In this document: one piece after another, positions 32,831-45,153 of the stretch
Layout: each line of letters starts with the position of its first letter
Numbering within the stretch: position 1 is the first letter of the stretch
Assembly (NCBI GenBank): GCA_030765045.1
Contig: CM060963.1
Span: 66,394,617 to 66,458,616 of the forward strand
Direction: 5' to 3'
Length of the DNA: 64,000 nucleotides
Origin: Tenodera sinensis
Lineage: Eukaryota; Arthropoda; Insecta; Mantodea; Mantidae
The notes under the pieces: model-generated
Told to the model about the DNA's origin: nothing
Seen by the model: the letters and a program-made list of their open reading frames with translations, nothing else
Database searches by the model: none
Position numbers and translations under genes: made by a program

Positions 32831-32905
32831 GACTTGGAAACTGGCTCCCCTCCCCCTTAGGGCTTACGCCATCCTATGGGGAGCCCTGAAACCAGCAGGT
32901 TCACC
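32822..32905 (-). repeat. G+C-rich dispersed repeat, second partial copy
   Basis: The minus strand has CTGGTTTCAGGGCTCCCCAT, matching the block at 8681-8700. It adjoins the 5' edge of the decayed gypsy element. Confidence 0.4.
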
Positions 32906-32999
32906 TTCCACTGCGGGGGAGTGGGGGACATTTCCAGAGCGCATTTATTCCCCCTGCCGTGCTGCCGCCGCGACGCTCGCCGACGCTTCCAAACTCGAA

Positions 33000-33225
33000 A
33001 AAGCCTAAGGGGATGAAAGGAGAAATGAAATGATTAATGTAACGAAATGGAGCGACAGGAAATTCGGAGGATATGGAAATCCTTCCAAGCATTCGCCTAG
33101 TGACCCGGGGAAACGTCGAAAAAAAAACCATGGGTCAGGAAGGTCGAGGGATCGAACCGTGATGTACCGATTGCGGGCCACAGTCGTTATCGCCTGAGTC
33201 ATCTCGCTCGGTAACTGGTAAATTT
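33000..33225 (-). mobile_element. tRNA-derived SINE, family C, copy 1
   Basis: The minus strand starts GTTACCGAGCGAGATGACTC (A-box region). It has a GCCCGCAATCGG spacer and the B-box ACGGTTCGATCCC. The body contains GACCTTCCTGACCC, TCCGAATTTCCTGTCGC and TCATTTCATTTC. This is the best-preserved member of the family in the window. Confidence 0.8.
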
Positions 33226-33356
33226 TAAGTGACAGACGAATGTTCACTACACAAAAAGTCTGAGTTACATTCACAGGACTTTTCCTAACCATTTTTAACA
33301 AACTATTCTTAAACAAGTCAATTTCGAAAGCTATTTCAGTCTAATTCGTTGTGAAT

Positions 33357-34606
33357 ATGTAGAGATAGACAGGGAGAGGGGGAGCGGAAGAGGGAAAGGG
33401 GAAGCGACAGAGGAACGGATGAGCGGAAGAGAGGGAGCAGGAGACGAAACTAGAGGGAGGGAGAATAATGCAGATAGGGGTAGGGTGAGAGAGGGATACG
33501 GAGGGGAGGGGATAAGGAAAGGAGGGACTGTGCGTGGTTGGGAGGAAGATATAGTGGATGGGAGGGTAAGAAATGTATAGGGAAAGAGGAATGGAGAGAA
33601 AGAAGGGGATGGAGAATAAGAGAGGTATGTGGAGGAAGAGTCGTGGAGAGGGAGAGACGGATGGAGAGAAAGAGACACATGGAGAGAGAGGGTTGGAGAG
33701 GGAGATAGGGATGGGGAGGAAGAGGGGGAAAGAGAGGAAGAGGGGGATGGAGAGCAAGAGTGACATCGAGATGGAGGGGGAGGAAGAGAGGGATGGAGAG
33801 GAAGAGATATGGAGATGAAGAGAGGGATGTAGAAGGAGAGAGATAGAGAGGGAAAGAGGGTGGATGAGGAGAAAGAGCGGGATGGAGAGAAAGAGGGGGA
33901 TGGAGAGAAAGAGGGGGACGGAGAGAAAGAGGGGGACGGAGAGAAAGAGGGGGACGGAGAGAAAGAGGGGGACGGAGAGAAAGAGGGGGACGGAGAGAAA
34001 GAGGGGGACGGAGAGAAAGAGGGGGACGGAGAGAAAGAGGGGGATGGAGAGAAAGAGGGGGACGGAGAGAAAGAGGGGGACGGAGAGAAAGAGGGGGACG
34101 GAGAGAAAGAGGGGGACGGAGAGAAAGAGGGGGACGGAGAGAAAGAGGGGGACGGAGAGAAAGAGGGGGACGGAGAGGAAGAGTGGGGATGGAGAGGAAG
34201 AGAGATATGGAGAGGAAAATATATCGAGAGGGGATATGGATGGAAAGGAAGAGAGTATGGATAGGGAGAGATAAGGAGAGGGAGAGATGGGTGGAATGGG
34301 AGAGATATGGAGAGGAAGAGATGGATGGAGAGGTAGAGGAGTAGGGAGAGGAAGGGAGGGATGGAGAGAAAGAGAGAAATGGAGAGGTAGAGGCATAGGG
34401 ACAGGAAGGGGGGATGGAGAGAAAGAGAGATGTAGAGGGAGAGAGGGATGAAGAGGAAATGAGAGATGGAGAGGGAGAGAGGGATGGAGAGGAAATGAGA
34501 GATGGAGAGGGAGAGAAGGATGGAGATGAAGGAACGCATGGAGAGGGAGGGAGGGATGGAGAGGAACAGAGACATGTAGAGGGGGAGAGGGATGTAGAGG
34601 GAAGTT
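33357..34606 (+). repeat. 1.25-kb purine-rich satellite
   Basis: The plus strand is almost entirely A and G, built from degenerate GAGAGGGAGAGAYGG-type units. Because one strand nearly lacks T and the other nearly lacks A and G, stop codons are almost absent. Long overlapping frames appear in all three minus frames (351-414 codons) and two plus frames. These are not genes. Confidence 0.95.
33870..34190 (+). repeat. tandem array of about 17 identical 18-bp units
   Basis: The unit GGGGACGGAGAGAAAGAG repeats without indels. A few units carry GATGG instead of GACGG. The surrounding satellite has the same unit in degraded form, mostly with GATGG. Confidence 0.9.
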
Positions 34607-34619
34607 CTTTGAATGAGTT

Positions 34620-35400
34620 TTCCTTTAATTGCAGTTTGTTTAGGCAGTCATACATCGGAAGGTATGGATATGAACAGAATAAATAAAACAAATCTACAGA
34701 AGAAAAGTACCTATCCTAATGGTATAATGTCGCGTTCGGCTCAACAGAACAACTATTGTTGATACACAAAGTAATAAATTTATGTTTATAATATTCGCAG
34801 AACTGCTAAAAATTGTGCAAGTTTTGAAAGAACGAAACAAATGTTAACTACGAAATTCTTCACCCCATTTAAAGCGACAGTGGAGGTATTTTCACGGCAG
34901 TTTCTCAAGAATTTAAATGTCTGTGCTCCAATTATGGCAGTAAATGATAAACGAAATCAACACAATGGTTAGCGGATCTTTGGCTGTTGAGATAATGACA
35001 CGATAGCGCCAAGCCTGGAAATGCAGGTTGCACCTTTATCAGCTTTCGTTTTGTACGAACAATAAAATGTTAAATTTAGAAGCACTGTATGGATGTAGAA
35101 GGGAGATAGCAGTCGCTTGAAAAACTACGTGGATGATAATAGTGGCAAACCGCGGTACTAAAGAATCTCCGTATCACAGTGCGCCATCTAGCGAGCAACT
35201 CGACATCCTGGAGCCTGCCATTATCTCCGCTAGGCAGCAGCACCTATAGCAGACACGTGGTAAACAGGTCTGATGCTATCGCTATGGCTTTCGTAGCCTC
35301 AGAGTATTTATTCCGACATATTATGTTCTGTTTAACCGTACTAAATGTTGAGAATAGGTGCGTTTGGTTTTGAAACTTAGCATGCATTGGTGGATATTTA
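34620..35400. other. AT-rich DNA with a candidate CTCF-type site
   Basis: No gene is recognised. A match to the insect CTCF core lies at 35178-35196. Confidence 0.4.
35178..35196 (-). promoter_or_regulatory. candidate CTCF binding site
   Basis: The minus strand reads CTCGCTAGATGGCGCAC. The TAGATGGCGC core matches the known fly CTCF consensus. A lone motif without occupancy data. Confidence 0.3.
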
Positions 35401-35407
35401 TCATAAT

Positions 35408-35698
<291 letters not shown>

Positions 35699-35699
35699 G

Positions 35700-36895
35700 G
35701 TGCATTATGCAGTTTGTTCCGTTTTTCTACTAATGTGATACACCAGGTGGTCCCACTAATATTTATTCATATGGAGTTTTTCTGATATTTCTTCTTCCGG
35801 TCTGTAGTGGGTCTTAACGTTCACATTATGTATATGTACAGTTTATTTTCTTTCTTCCTCTTTCTTTGTTTCTCTCTCTCTTTCTTCCTTTCTTTCAAAT
35901 TAAAAATAGAGTGAGTTTCGCAGCTTTTTGCCCATGGACACAGATATCCTTCATAGGCGCCTAAGTTAGTACGGATTTAACTCGTAACAACGTAGTGAAC
36001 ACAGGCTGAACAGTCGTAAGATGTTGACCAGCCAACGAAACATGAAAATCTGACGTGAGCGAAACTATCAGTATCCAAAATTACTACTGAGCATGCTTGT
36101 GGAATCAGGGGTATTTATAGGGGCGGGAGAAGATCAATCGCATTCTAGGCAGATCATCCGCAACGAGTACACCAATCTTCTTAACACGTTTTTGGAAGGC
36201 AATAAATTAAAATGTCAACTTTGCTTTTTATGGATTTTTCTTTTCTGGGCTATACTATTGAAACACACACACACATACCGAATCTTTCTCTAAAAATAGT
36301 TATCTTTATAGAATTCAGAGAACCTCATAATATGAAGGGTGCAAGGGATGAAGGGGACAGGTCAGAAAATTTCGAAACTGAGATGACTGCACCATCTACT
36401 GCTCACGTTAGCAAGCTTCCAGACACTATTGAAAAAGGCAATGAAAGCGCTTATGTAGGGGAATACCAATATACAAAGGAAGTTTGTCTTGGTGGTTCCC
36501 TGTTGCATTGTCGCCTAACAGAATCTATTATGGCGAATATCGAACTGTTGCACTAATTATTTTGTGTATTATTTAAGTATAGCTAGGTACTATAATTACA
36601 ATAAGTACCTAATGAAAAATGGAGGCACCTAATGAAAATAGTGGCAGTAATGGACATGGATTCAATAGCAAAAACATGGAACCTGTTCATGAGAAAAAAG
36701 GAGCCGAAATTATTAGTGACTGGGCAGAAGTCTTCAAAGGAAAAGAAAAAGTATTTTCCGATCTTGTTCTACTCACTTGTCACCTCTGTCAAAAAATATC
36801 CCTTGAAATGCAGGCCAGTCAGAGAGATCAAGACTTCGAAAGAGCATTCAAGATTAAATAAACATCGTTCTACATACCTCGAGTTACATACATCC
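35700..36895. other. no recognised gene; two unassigned small frames
   Basis: Plus frames at 36212-36556 and 36619-36861 have mixed, protein-like composition (the second has CHLCQ and a charged N-terminus), but I recognise neither. ACCTAATGAAAA is repeated at 36608 and 36628. Confidence 0.3.
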
Positions 36896-36897
36896 TC

Positions 36898-37352
<455 letters not shown>

Positions 37353-37389
37353 TAAGGGCTCCTCACAGGACCACGGAGGAAAATGAACC

Positions 37390-37800
37390 CCAGCCAACTG
37401 GCCATTTATATGAACGTAAGCAATAATAAAATTAATAATCTCAGTAAAACACATAATAGGCAATAAAAAGTAACCTAAAGGGTTAATTAATTTTCTTTCA
37501 TTTCTAGATTTTCTTCCTGTATCAAAGGAAAAGTATACTGATGTGACTCACTTGAAATTTTCTGCTTAAGAGGCTCAATTATACTTTTCATCTCTGCCAT
37601 ACAAGGAGTAAATATAAGAGATGTTGCTTCACATTCTTAATTTATATGAAGGCAAGTAATAATAGTAATAATAAATATAAAATCATTTCTTTCTCCTCTA
37701 GAAACTGTTCCTGTTTCAAAGTGAAAGCAACAGCTGTGAATTACTTGAAGAGATTTTGTGGTAAAAACGTGCCCCATAAAGAGTAAACACATAGATGCTA
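37390..37800 (+). repeat. diverged tandem duplication with exon-like borders
   Basis: Two modules about 240 bp apart share TTATATGAA(C/G)G(T/C)AAG, an A/T run, a pyrimidine tract ending in CTAG (37507, 37701) and then CTTCCTGTATCAAAGG or GTTCCTGTTTCAAAGT. The pattern donor, AT-rich gap, acceptor, conserved block is exon-like. Stop codons occur soon after each acceptor. Confidence 0.4.
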
Positions 37801-37899
37801 CTTTTCGTACGAGTAATAGCGTTTCAATACGTGCTAATGCTGAAATAGCATAATGAAAAGACCGACATTCTCCCTTCTTGCTCATAATACTTGAACAAA

Positions 37900-40630
37900 A
37901 TTTAGCAATTTCAGTTTTATATAATATCTCTGTGTTCAGTACTTATTGTTACAAGTTCTTATTTGATACAAAACTTGATGATTGATTACTATATGTAATA
38001 AACTGTAATGTTTTCATATAAATGCAATAAAGCAACATCTGGGTTACTTAAACCTTGAAAATCTTCTCGTATAAATTTTATTTCAATGACATTCCCCTTT
38101 CACCCCTTGTACCCTTCATATACTTCCAGTGAATATTGAACTTTTGGCGGAACATGCATAGGTATGTTGTACAGAAAGTAATTGCAGGCTCAGAAATATT
38201 TTCTATATTAAACTCTCGTTGAACAAATAGTTTGTGAGGTAAATACAGGTTTGCGCTCCAATTTTGTGTATTGCTATTTAATTAATGAAATTTCTAATGA
38301 CACGCAACTTTAAAGAAACATATGTGTATATTTTTGCAAAACGTAATGACCCTCAAAGAGGACTGCTCCTCCTGCCACCAGATTATAACCATTAGCAAAT
38401 AAAAGATGACACCCATAAACAGGGCGAGAGACAATGTAGTCGGTTTTCTGGTTCCTTTATACTTTTAAACCGCAAAGCTTGTAAACTCGTGTTTCAAAAT
38501 ACGCCACCATTGATAGAGGAGTGGGGCAAGGTCATCATGTTTTGAAAAAAGCTATAGCCGTGCAGGTGTCATTTTATAGAAATTATCTGCTTCCTGTCCT
38601 TGCTGGTATAGTCCGGGCACTCATCGGCTTTCCAGTTTCACATAAAGGAGCGATTCTTCCCTGAGACATATTTTATATTTTCTTTTTGAGTAAACATTGA
38701 ACAATGCTGCTTAAAGTTCGGCAGTAGTGTCATAAATGTGTCAAGTTACCCCAACACTAGAATGAAAGATGCCGCAGTGGAAAAGCAACCAGCCCCTAAA
38801 GTGAACGTGGCTCAGAACAGTGCTTCATTAGTGCCATAGGTGTGTCAGGCTACAAAGTCCAAAATCAGAGAGACCGAAGTGGAAACTCAAATAGCGATCG
38901 TACTATACCAGAATTAGGTTTGCTCTATTCATATTTCTCTCCATAAGACACCCAATTGAACCTAGTTTTTACTGATATTCCTGAATTGTTTTTTGTATCA
39001 ACTTTTAGAACATTTTTTATACGTTCTATACTTCGTAACATGTTCCATTATTGCTTTTATACTTAATGCATTTTTAAACAATTCACTTTTATATCTGTCG
39101 TAATTTGTGCAAACAGTCATTATAGAAAAAAAGAAGAATAACAGTTTCAACCGATTAAAAAATATGTCTCTTACTTTCTGGTTAGCGACGAAAGTTTAAA
39201 ATCTTAAGGGTAATTAATACTGTAATAATAATTGCAGGTGAAAACTTTCTTCGGATAAAGTGAAGTGTGTGAACACTTTGCTCAAGTTATCTGAAGTTCC
39301 TCTGCCTGCATTTTCGCCCTCACTACCTTTTTGTCGGTTAAAACTTTTGAACCACAAAGAGATAGATGCTTTGGCTGAAGTGAGCAGATGCAATCCCACG
39401 GAACCAATGTAAGCTGCCATAACACTTGCTGACGGAAGTTGGCACATTCTGCTCTTTTGGACGTTTTCTTTCTGCTATTATCTGATCCGGGCACAAAAGG
39501 AGCTTTCCGCAAAATTCCTTCTTTTTGGCATTGACAGGTGTTGAAAGGACCAAAAGTATTTTCACACTTTGAGAAGAATAAGGGAAGCGAGGACAAATTT
39601 AGTTTCTTCCCCGTCTAGACGCTTTGTTAAATAAAGCGAGGTTGACCCGCAGTCTGCATAATCGCTTTTGTAGTACGAGGTAGTGATACAAGGGTCAAAC
39701 AAAAGCGGCAGGGTCCCTATCTAGCATCTGTCTGCACCCACCCTGGCGTCTACATCCCCCAGGTCTTCATCAATAACAGCGGCTGTCGTCTGGGACTGCT
39801 AAACCACGGAAATAAATAGTTTTACGTCTTCTCAAGTAAGCAAAGGTGACTTCGAGAAGGAGTAGCTGCGTGGATGGCACGATTCTGTTCTCTTACTAAC
39901 AACGAATTTGGTAAATTACCTGGAATCTCGTCCAACTACATGGACAATATTGGGCATCGAATTTGTATTGAGTAATAATATATAAAACATTCATATATTT
40001 ATGGTGTTATAATATTTTAAATACGTTCTGCAACTAGAAAATATATAGTAAACATGCACTAAAAATCTTAAATTTAAACTTATGCTGATTTTATTTAGTA
40101 CATTCTTCCTCAGCTGTCACTCTGGTCGTTATACTTTGGTTATATCATCTCCTCCTTGCGGTTCCGCTAACCTAAACATTTTCTTACGTTTCTGAACATC
40201 TGAGTTATTCATGCACAGTACGAATAAAAATTGCAGGACATACCATAGGCCCATATTTACAAATAAATGAGGATCAACACTAAAAAATAGCAAATAAATT
40301 AAGAAATCTAATCTGAAAATCCGTGAATATCACGCAGCAAATACACTGACCGTCTTTATTTACTTTGAAAATTTGTATCTTTAGCAACTGTAATTTTAAA
40401 TAGAACAGACTTGGCTTAAATGAATACTGCTTACTAACGCAAATTTGTTTTATTCATTTATATATACGTATCATATGTCTAGTTCCTCATTTCTCTGGAT
40501 TAAACTCTAGAATTGTTGTTCTTGTTGTTCCACAGCCTGCTGGATTAGTTGCAGTGCCAGCACTGAAAATAAATGTTAATTAAAATGTATGAATGTTATT
40601 GTAAGTTGTTTACTTTTAAATCACTATGAA
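37900..40630. other. AT-rich DNA without recognisable genes
   Basis: A G+C-richer block at about 39240-39870 has overlapping minus-strand frames (39596-39282, 39447-39214) of unknown nature. No repeat from elsewhere in the window is recognised here. Confidence 0.35.
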
Positions 40631-40639
40631 TATTAAATA

Positions 40640-40930
40640 TAATTAAACTAATGAATTAATAAGTATTTTGCGGAACACTAAATCTTCAAAATCTTCGTGT
40701 CATATCCTTGAAAGACATTAAACTAAATACCAACTTTGATATTCAAGCAACTTTTCGTTTTTGAGTTATGCTGTCCACAGAGTGACAGACAAACAGACAG
40801 ACACACACACACGGAAAAAATGATTTCTTTTTGGTTTCAGGGGTTCTCAAAACATACATTTCCGGTGAAATCGCGACATTGAATTTTTGGGTGGAATACA
40901 ATACTTCCTCTACTTACTAGTAGAAAAAGT
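40640..40930 (-). repeat. dispersed CA/TG-bearing repeat family, copy D
   Basis: Contains TTTCGTTTTTGAGTTATGCT, a GACAGACA run with (CA)n at about 40800-40812, a CATTTCCGGTGAAATC block, and TTTTTGGGTGGAATACAATA. The end near TACTTCCTCTACTTACTAG probably marks one edge of the family. Confidence 0.7.
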
Positions 40931-41329
40931 AACAAGTACCCAAGACATTGGACGTACAAAGGAAATATGTAAAAATGGAAACATTGTAAGAAGAATATAC
41001 ATTTGTATAGATAAGTAGAATAAATGTTCTATTCCACTATTGCAGTTGACAACAACATTTTGGAAATATAAAGCTTTACATTAAGTTAAACATTCTCAAA
41101 CACCTATTTTCAATGGTTTCCTCTAACGCTAATTATCAACTATTATAATTAAAATTATACCATTCATTTATACCATTTCGCGAGCAATAGCTCCGCGGTC
41201 AAGGTCTGGAAGCTTTAGCTTGCAAGGAGATGCAACAGAAGGTATTTATACGAAACCAACCTCTTGCTCCGAATTAGTGAGAAAAAGCTATTGCTTGCTT
41301 TTATTTATACCACCCAATGTCTTTCAAGG

Positions 41330-41907
41330 ATGCGGCATGGGGATTTTGGGGGGAATTCCTCCCCCCTGAACTACCCTTTGCATGGAAAATTTTTCAAAAA
41401 TTTTGATTTTCTTGAGGGTGGTTCTTGGCGCTTTTGATTAAAATGCATATGTTTGAGATATTTTTGTGCCAAATGACATGTACATCTTGAATTTTCTGGC
41501 TGTAGCCCCTGTGGTCCTACTTACTCTGGATTACTTTTGCATAGCTGGTAAACCGTAAATAGACCAAGTCTTGCTATACAAGGAGGTGTGGATCTTGCTG
41601 GAATATACAATCTTGCTGAAATAATTCTTTTTGTAGAGTGGACCATGTTGGAGGTATGCCTTGCTATTTGTGTGGGTTTTGGAGAACTTATGCTTCTATC
41701 AAATTTAGATCGTTATTCATTTTTACTTTCCCTACTGGTGGGTGGGGAAAGTGTTGTGTTCCGCCCAAGAGTTCGGTGTCGGGATTTCACCGGAAATGTA
41801 TGTTTTCAGACGCCAAAAAAAAAAAAAAAAAAAAAAAGAAAAAAGAAGCATTTGTGGAGGTGTGTGTGTGCGCGCGCGCGCGTGCGTGCGTGCGTGCGTG
41901 CGTGCGT
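41330..41907 (+). repeat. dispersed CA/TG-bearing repeat family, copy C
   Basis: 41330-41720 carries the block from TTCCTCCCCCCTGAACTACC to AGATCGTTATTCATTTTTAC. A second segment (41735-41815), with GGGATTTCACCGGAAATGTA, follows, then an A-run and TG/CG repeats (41856-41907). In other copies the order is the reverse, so two copies abut here or one is rearranged. Confidence 0.65.
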
Positions 41908-42121
41908 CGGTCCGGGTGGCTCAGTTGGTTAGACGCTGGCCTACTGATCCCAAGGTTGCGGGTTCAAACCCGTCCCAGGTCGATGGTTTTTAAGTGTGCT
42001 TAAAAATGACAGCTCCATGTCAGTAGATTTACTGGCATGTAAAAGAACTCCTGCGGGACAAAATTCCGGCACACCGGCGACACTGATGTGATCCAATTGA
42101 CAACGTCGTTAAACAACAAAA
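41908..42121 (+). mobile_element. tRNA-derived SINE, family B, copy 1
   Basis: The head GGGTGGCTCAGTTGGTTAGA (A-box), GGCCTACTGATCCCAAGG and GCGGGTTCAAACCCG (B-box) resembles a tRNA. The body contains ACTCCTGCGGGACAAAATTC. The tail is AAACAACAAAAT. GTGCGTGCGTGCGT lies on both sides, so the SINE inserted into the TG/CG microsatellite of repeat copy C. Confidence 0.8.
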
Positions 42122-42129
42122 TAGTTGTG

Positions 42130-42513
42130 CGTGCGTGCGTGTGTGACCTTACCTTGGTCATCTCTTGTTCTCTTCCGACCCCGATGCTATTAGGGTTCCT
42201 GAGGGCTAGGGAGTCTTTTATTTTTCCAATCTCTCCATTTCTCTAATTTCTCTATAAAATCTTAACCCCTAACATGCTGACCTGTCATGGCATGTAATAC
42301 GTCCTCTGATTGGTGATCAGAGGATATGGTCGGTGAATTTATTTTGATAACTCTCCCGGTCAGGTCGGTGAGACCCATAAACCAACGACAGGTGTGGTCC
42401 CCCAGACATTCTGGGGGTTGTGAGAGAGCGATGTGACCGCCAAAACATATAAATATGGTGCTCTCTAAAAAGCGGTTACATTTATTGCTAAGTCTCTTCA
42501 ATATTTATGCAAT
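42130..42513 (+). other. possible 5' region of the plus-strand LINE
   Basis: Unique in the window and directly upstream of the LINE ORF. It contains a long inverted CTCTGATTGGTGATCAGAGG hairpin (about 42302-42321). No ORF1 is visible. The assignment as LINE 5' UTR is inferred only from position. Confidence 0.35.
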
Positions 42514-43517
42514 ATGACTCGATGGGTAAAATTTTCCGGAGTTAAAATAGTCCCCCATTCGGATCTCCGGGCGGGGACTACTTCTCGAGAACCAAAACAT
42601 TATATTCATAGAATATCTAACATCAGAATTCTACAATGGAATGCGGGTGGTCTCACACAAACAAAAAGAGTAGAACTGAATAAAATTGTATTTGACTATA
42701 ACATAGATATATTTTTCATACAGGAAACAAATCTAACAAATGACCAACTTAAATACTTCAATTTTACTGGTTTTCTACCACACCTACTACCCAAAAATAG
42801 ACAGATAAGTAGTGGAATATTAGTTGGAGTCAAAAAGGATATTAAATCCTCCTTTGAAATTGTTAAAAAAATGGATAACACAGATAAAAGTGAATTAATA
42901 AAGCTAAATTTTTGGGATAACAAAACACATCTACATTTATACAGTGTTTACAATCCTTCCAGGAATGAACCAGATCTCTCTCTTATTGACCAATTAAATA
43001 AAGAATCGTAATTGGGGATTTCAATGCCCATTCCAAAAGATGGGGTTATGAAAAAGTGGATTCTACAGGGAAGATAGTGGAAGAATTTTTGAATACCACA
43101 ACTTTTGAACTGGTTTATAGTAAAGAAGATTCCAAAACCTTCATACATTACTCTGGAGCAGCCAGTAACCCAGACCTCTTGTTAGCTACAACAGACATTG
43201 TTTCAAAAATTAAAAAACAAGTTGTAGAAGATCCAAGTTCTGGTCACAGAGCAGTAATTGCTGATATAAAACTAGAGAATACAAATAACAGTCAAGGTCT
43301 CGCGAATCTGTATTGGAACTTCAAAAAAGCAGATTGGAACAAATATAAAACTGAATTAGAACATAAATTTAAAGAACAAACAAACTCACAGCTGCATGGC
43401 CAACCAGATCACATGAACAAAAATTTCTCTAAAGTCATCCTAGAAACCGCAAAAAAAAAAAACATATTCCTCGTGGAAGAATTAAAAATTTCAAACCCTT
43501 TTGGAACTCCCAGTTAG
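42514..43517 (+). pseudogene. LINE apurinic-type endonuclease, frameshifted
   Basis: The first frame (42514-43011) has RILQWNAGGLTQTKRVELN and DIFFIQETNL, the N-terminal Asn and the catalytic Glu block of the EEP fold. A shift near 43010 leads to the second frame (43056-43517). Upstream of its first Met that frame reads VIGDFNAHSKRWG, the D-x-N block. Further on is SGHRAVIADI, close to the family's S-D-H block. The endonuclease nicks target DNA for priming. Confidence 0.8.
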
Positions 43518-43875
43518 AAGAATTGAAAAAGCAAAGGGATATAGCTAGAAATACAGCTGAACAAACAAAAAACATATCGGATACACAAATATGGTGGAAG
43601 AAATGTGCCTCACTAAAAAAGAAATTAATACTGCTAAAAAGAATCACTTTAATAATTTCTTAGAAAAAATGGATTATAGGACAGATGGTAACAAAGCTCA
43701 TAAGTTAATAAAAAATGTCCAGGACAGGAAAGAAAGCAACAGCACACCTATTATACACAGCAATAAAATATTAACAAATGATGCAGCCATAGCCTAAACA
43801 TTCAATAAATAATATGCTAATTCACACAAAGTAACAAGAAATAATAAAAAGGAACGTAAAGAATTTAAGAAAGAT

Positions 43876-44817
43876 TTGAAACAAGAAAGAGAATGTGATC
43901 CTAACACTCAGTGCAATATCTTTTTTCAAAATGTTAATATGCAAGAACTGAACATTGCTATAAATAATCTAAAAAACAAAAAGTCTCCTGGACCGGATCA
44001 CATACATCCAGAGTTCATAAAAAAAACCTTGGAAAAACAGCAAAACAACAACTACTAAAACTCTACAATCTATCCTGGAAAACTACTGTACCTGCTGAAT
44101 GGCGAAAGGCAATAATTGTCCCACTCTTGAAGAAATACAAAACAGCGTCAGAAATAAAAAATTATAGACCAATAGCTCTTACTAGCATAATAGCAAAAGT
44201 GATGGAAAGAATGGTGTCAAACAGGTTAAATTGGTTTCTAGAACCACAAAATGTAATATCCCCATGTCAAGCTGGATTCAGAGAGTTCCACTCTACAAAT
44301 GAACAAGTCTTACTTCTCAGTCAAGAAATCAAAGGACTCCTTCAATAGAAAAGAAGATAATTTATCAGTTTTTATTGATTTCCAAAGTGCATTTGATTCT
44401 ATATGCAGAATAAAACTACTAAAGAAAGTAAAAAAAATAGGGATACAAGGTCCAATGTTTCCATGGCTATGTCATTTCCTAACACAACGCTTTATTGCAA
44501 CCAGATATGGAAGAAATATATCTAAATACAAACAAGTACACTGTGGCTTACCACAAGGCGCTGTGCTCAGCACAACACTTTTTAATATATTTATTAACGA
44601 TCTGCCACAACAAATACAAGAATCAGGTGTGAAGTGTGCACTATTTGCTGATGACTTAGTAATGTGGACTTCAAAAGCAAAAAGCAAAAGTGCAGAACTA
44701 GAAAAACCCATGCAACAATCCTTAACCAACTTACAAAGGTGGACCAAAGAAAATTTAATGACTGTTAATGCAACAAAATCAAACTACCAAATCTTTTCAC
44801 TAAGAAAAAACCACTAA
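43876..44817 (+). pseudogene. LINE reverse transcriptase, frameshifted
   Basis: Three frames are used (43876-44058, 44127-44348, 44299-44817). They show KSPGPDHIHPEFIKK, NYRPIALTSIIAKVMERMV, CQAGFREFHSTNEQVLLL, FIDFQSAFDS, LPQGAVLSTTLFNIF and ALFADDLVMW. Catalytic aspartates are all present. Frame changes fall near 44055 and 44330. Confidence 0.85.
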
Positions 44818-45153
44818 AAATAAAACTAAATTTTGAGGGTCAACAATTACCAGAAGCAAAGGAAGCAAAGTATTTAGGAGTTACATTTGATACTAAACTT
44901 ACATGGACCAAACAAATATAAAATGTAATACAAAGAGCAGAGAGGCGCCTTTCACTGTTAAAACGTCTAACAGGAATGAAGTGGGGATGTTCCAGAGCAA
45001 CTCTTAACACAACATACAATGTATATATAAAATCATTATTTACTTACTGCAGCGAAGTTCTTGTAACAGCAAACACAAAAAAAAATTCAAATCTTTCAAA
45101 ACCAAAGTCTGAGATTAATTACAGGTGCTATCAAAACCACACCAATAGCAGCT

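Noticed and set aside
33331..34691. Open frames of 351-414 codons on the minus strand and 134-136 codons on the plus strand
   Set aside because: They arise from the purine-rich satellite, which almost lacks stop codons in these frames. Composition is Ser/Pro/Leu or Glu/Gly/Lys/Arg only.
36212..36861. Two small plus frames of mixed composition as host exons
   Set aside because: No recognisable domain, no convincing splice sites and no conservation evidence.
41908..42121. A functional tRNA gene
   Set aside because: The head resembles a tRNA, but stems do not pair cleanly and the sequence continues into a SINE body shared by two other copies.
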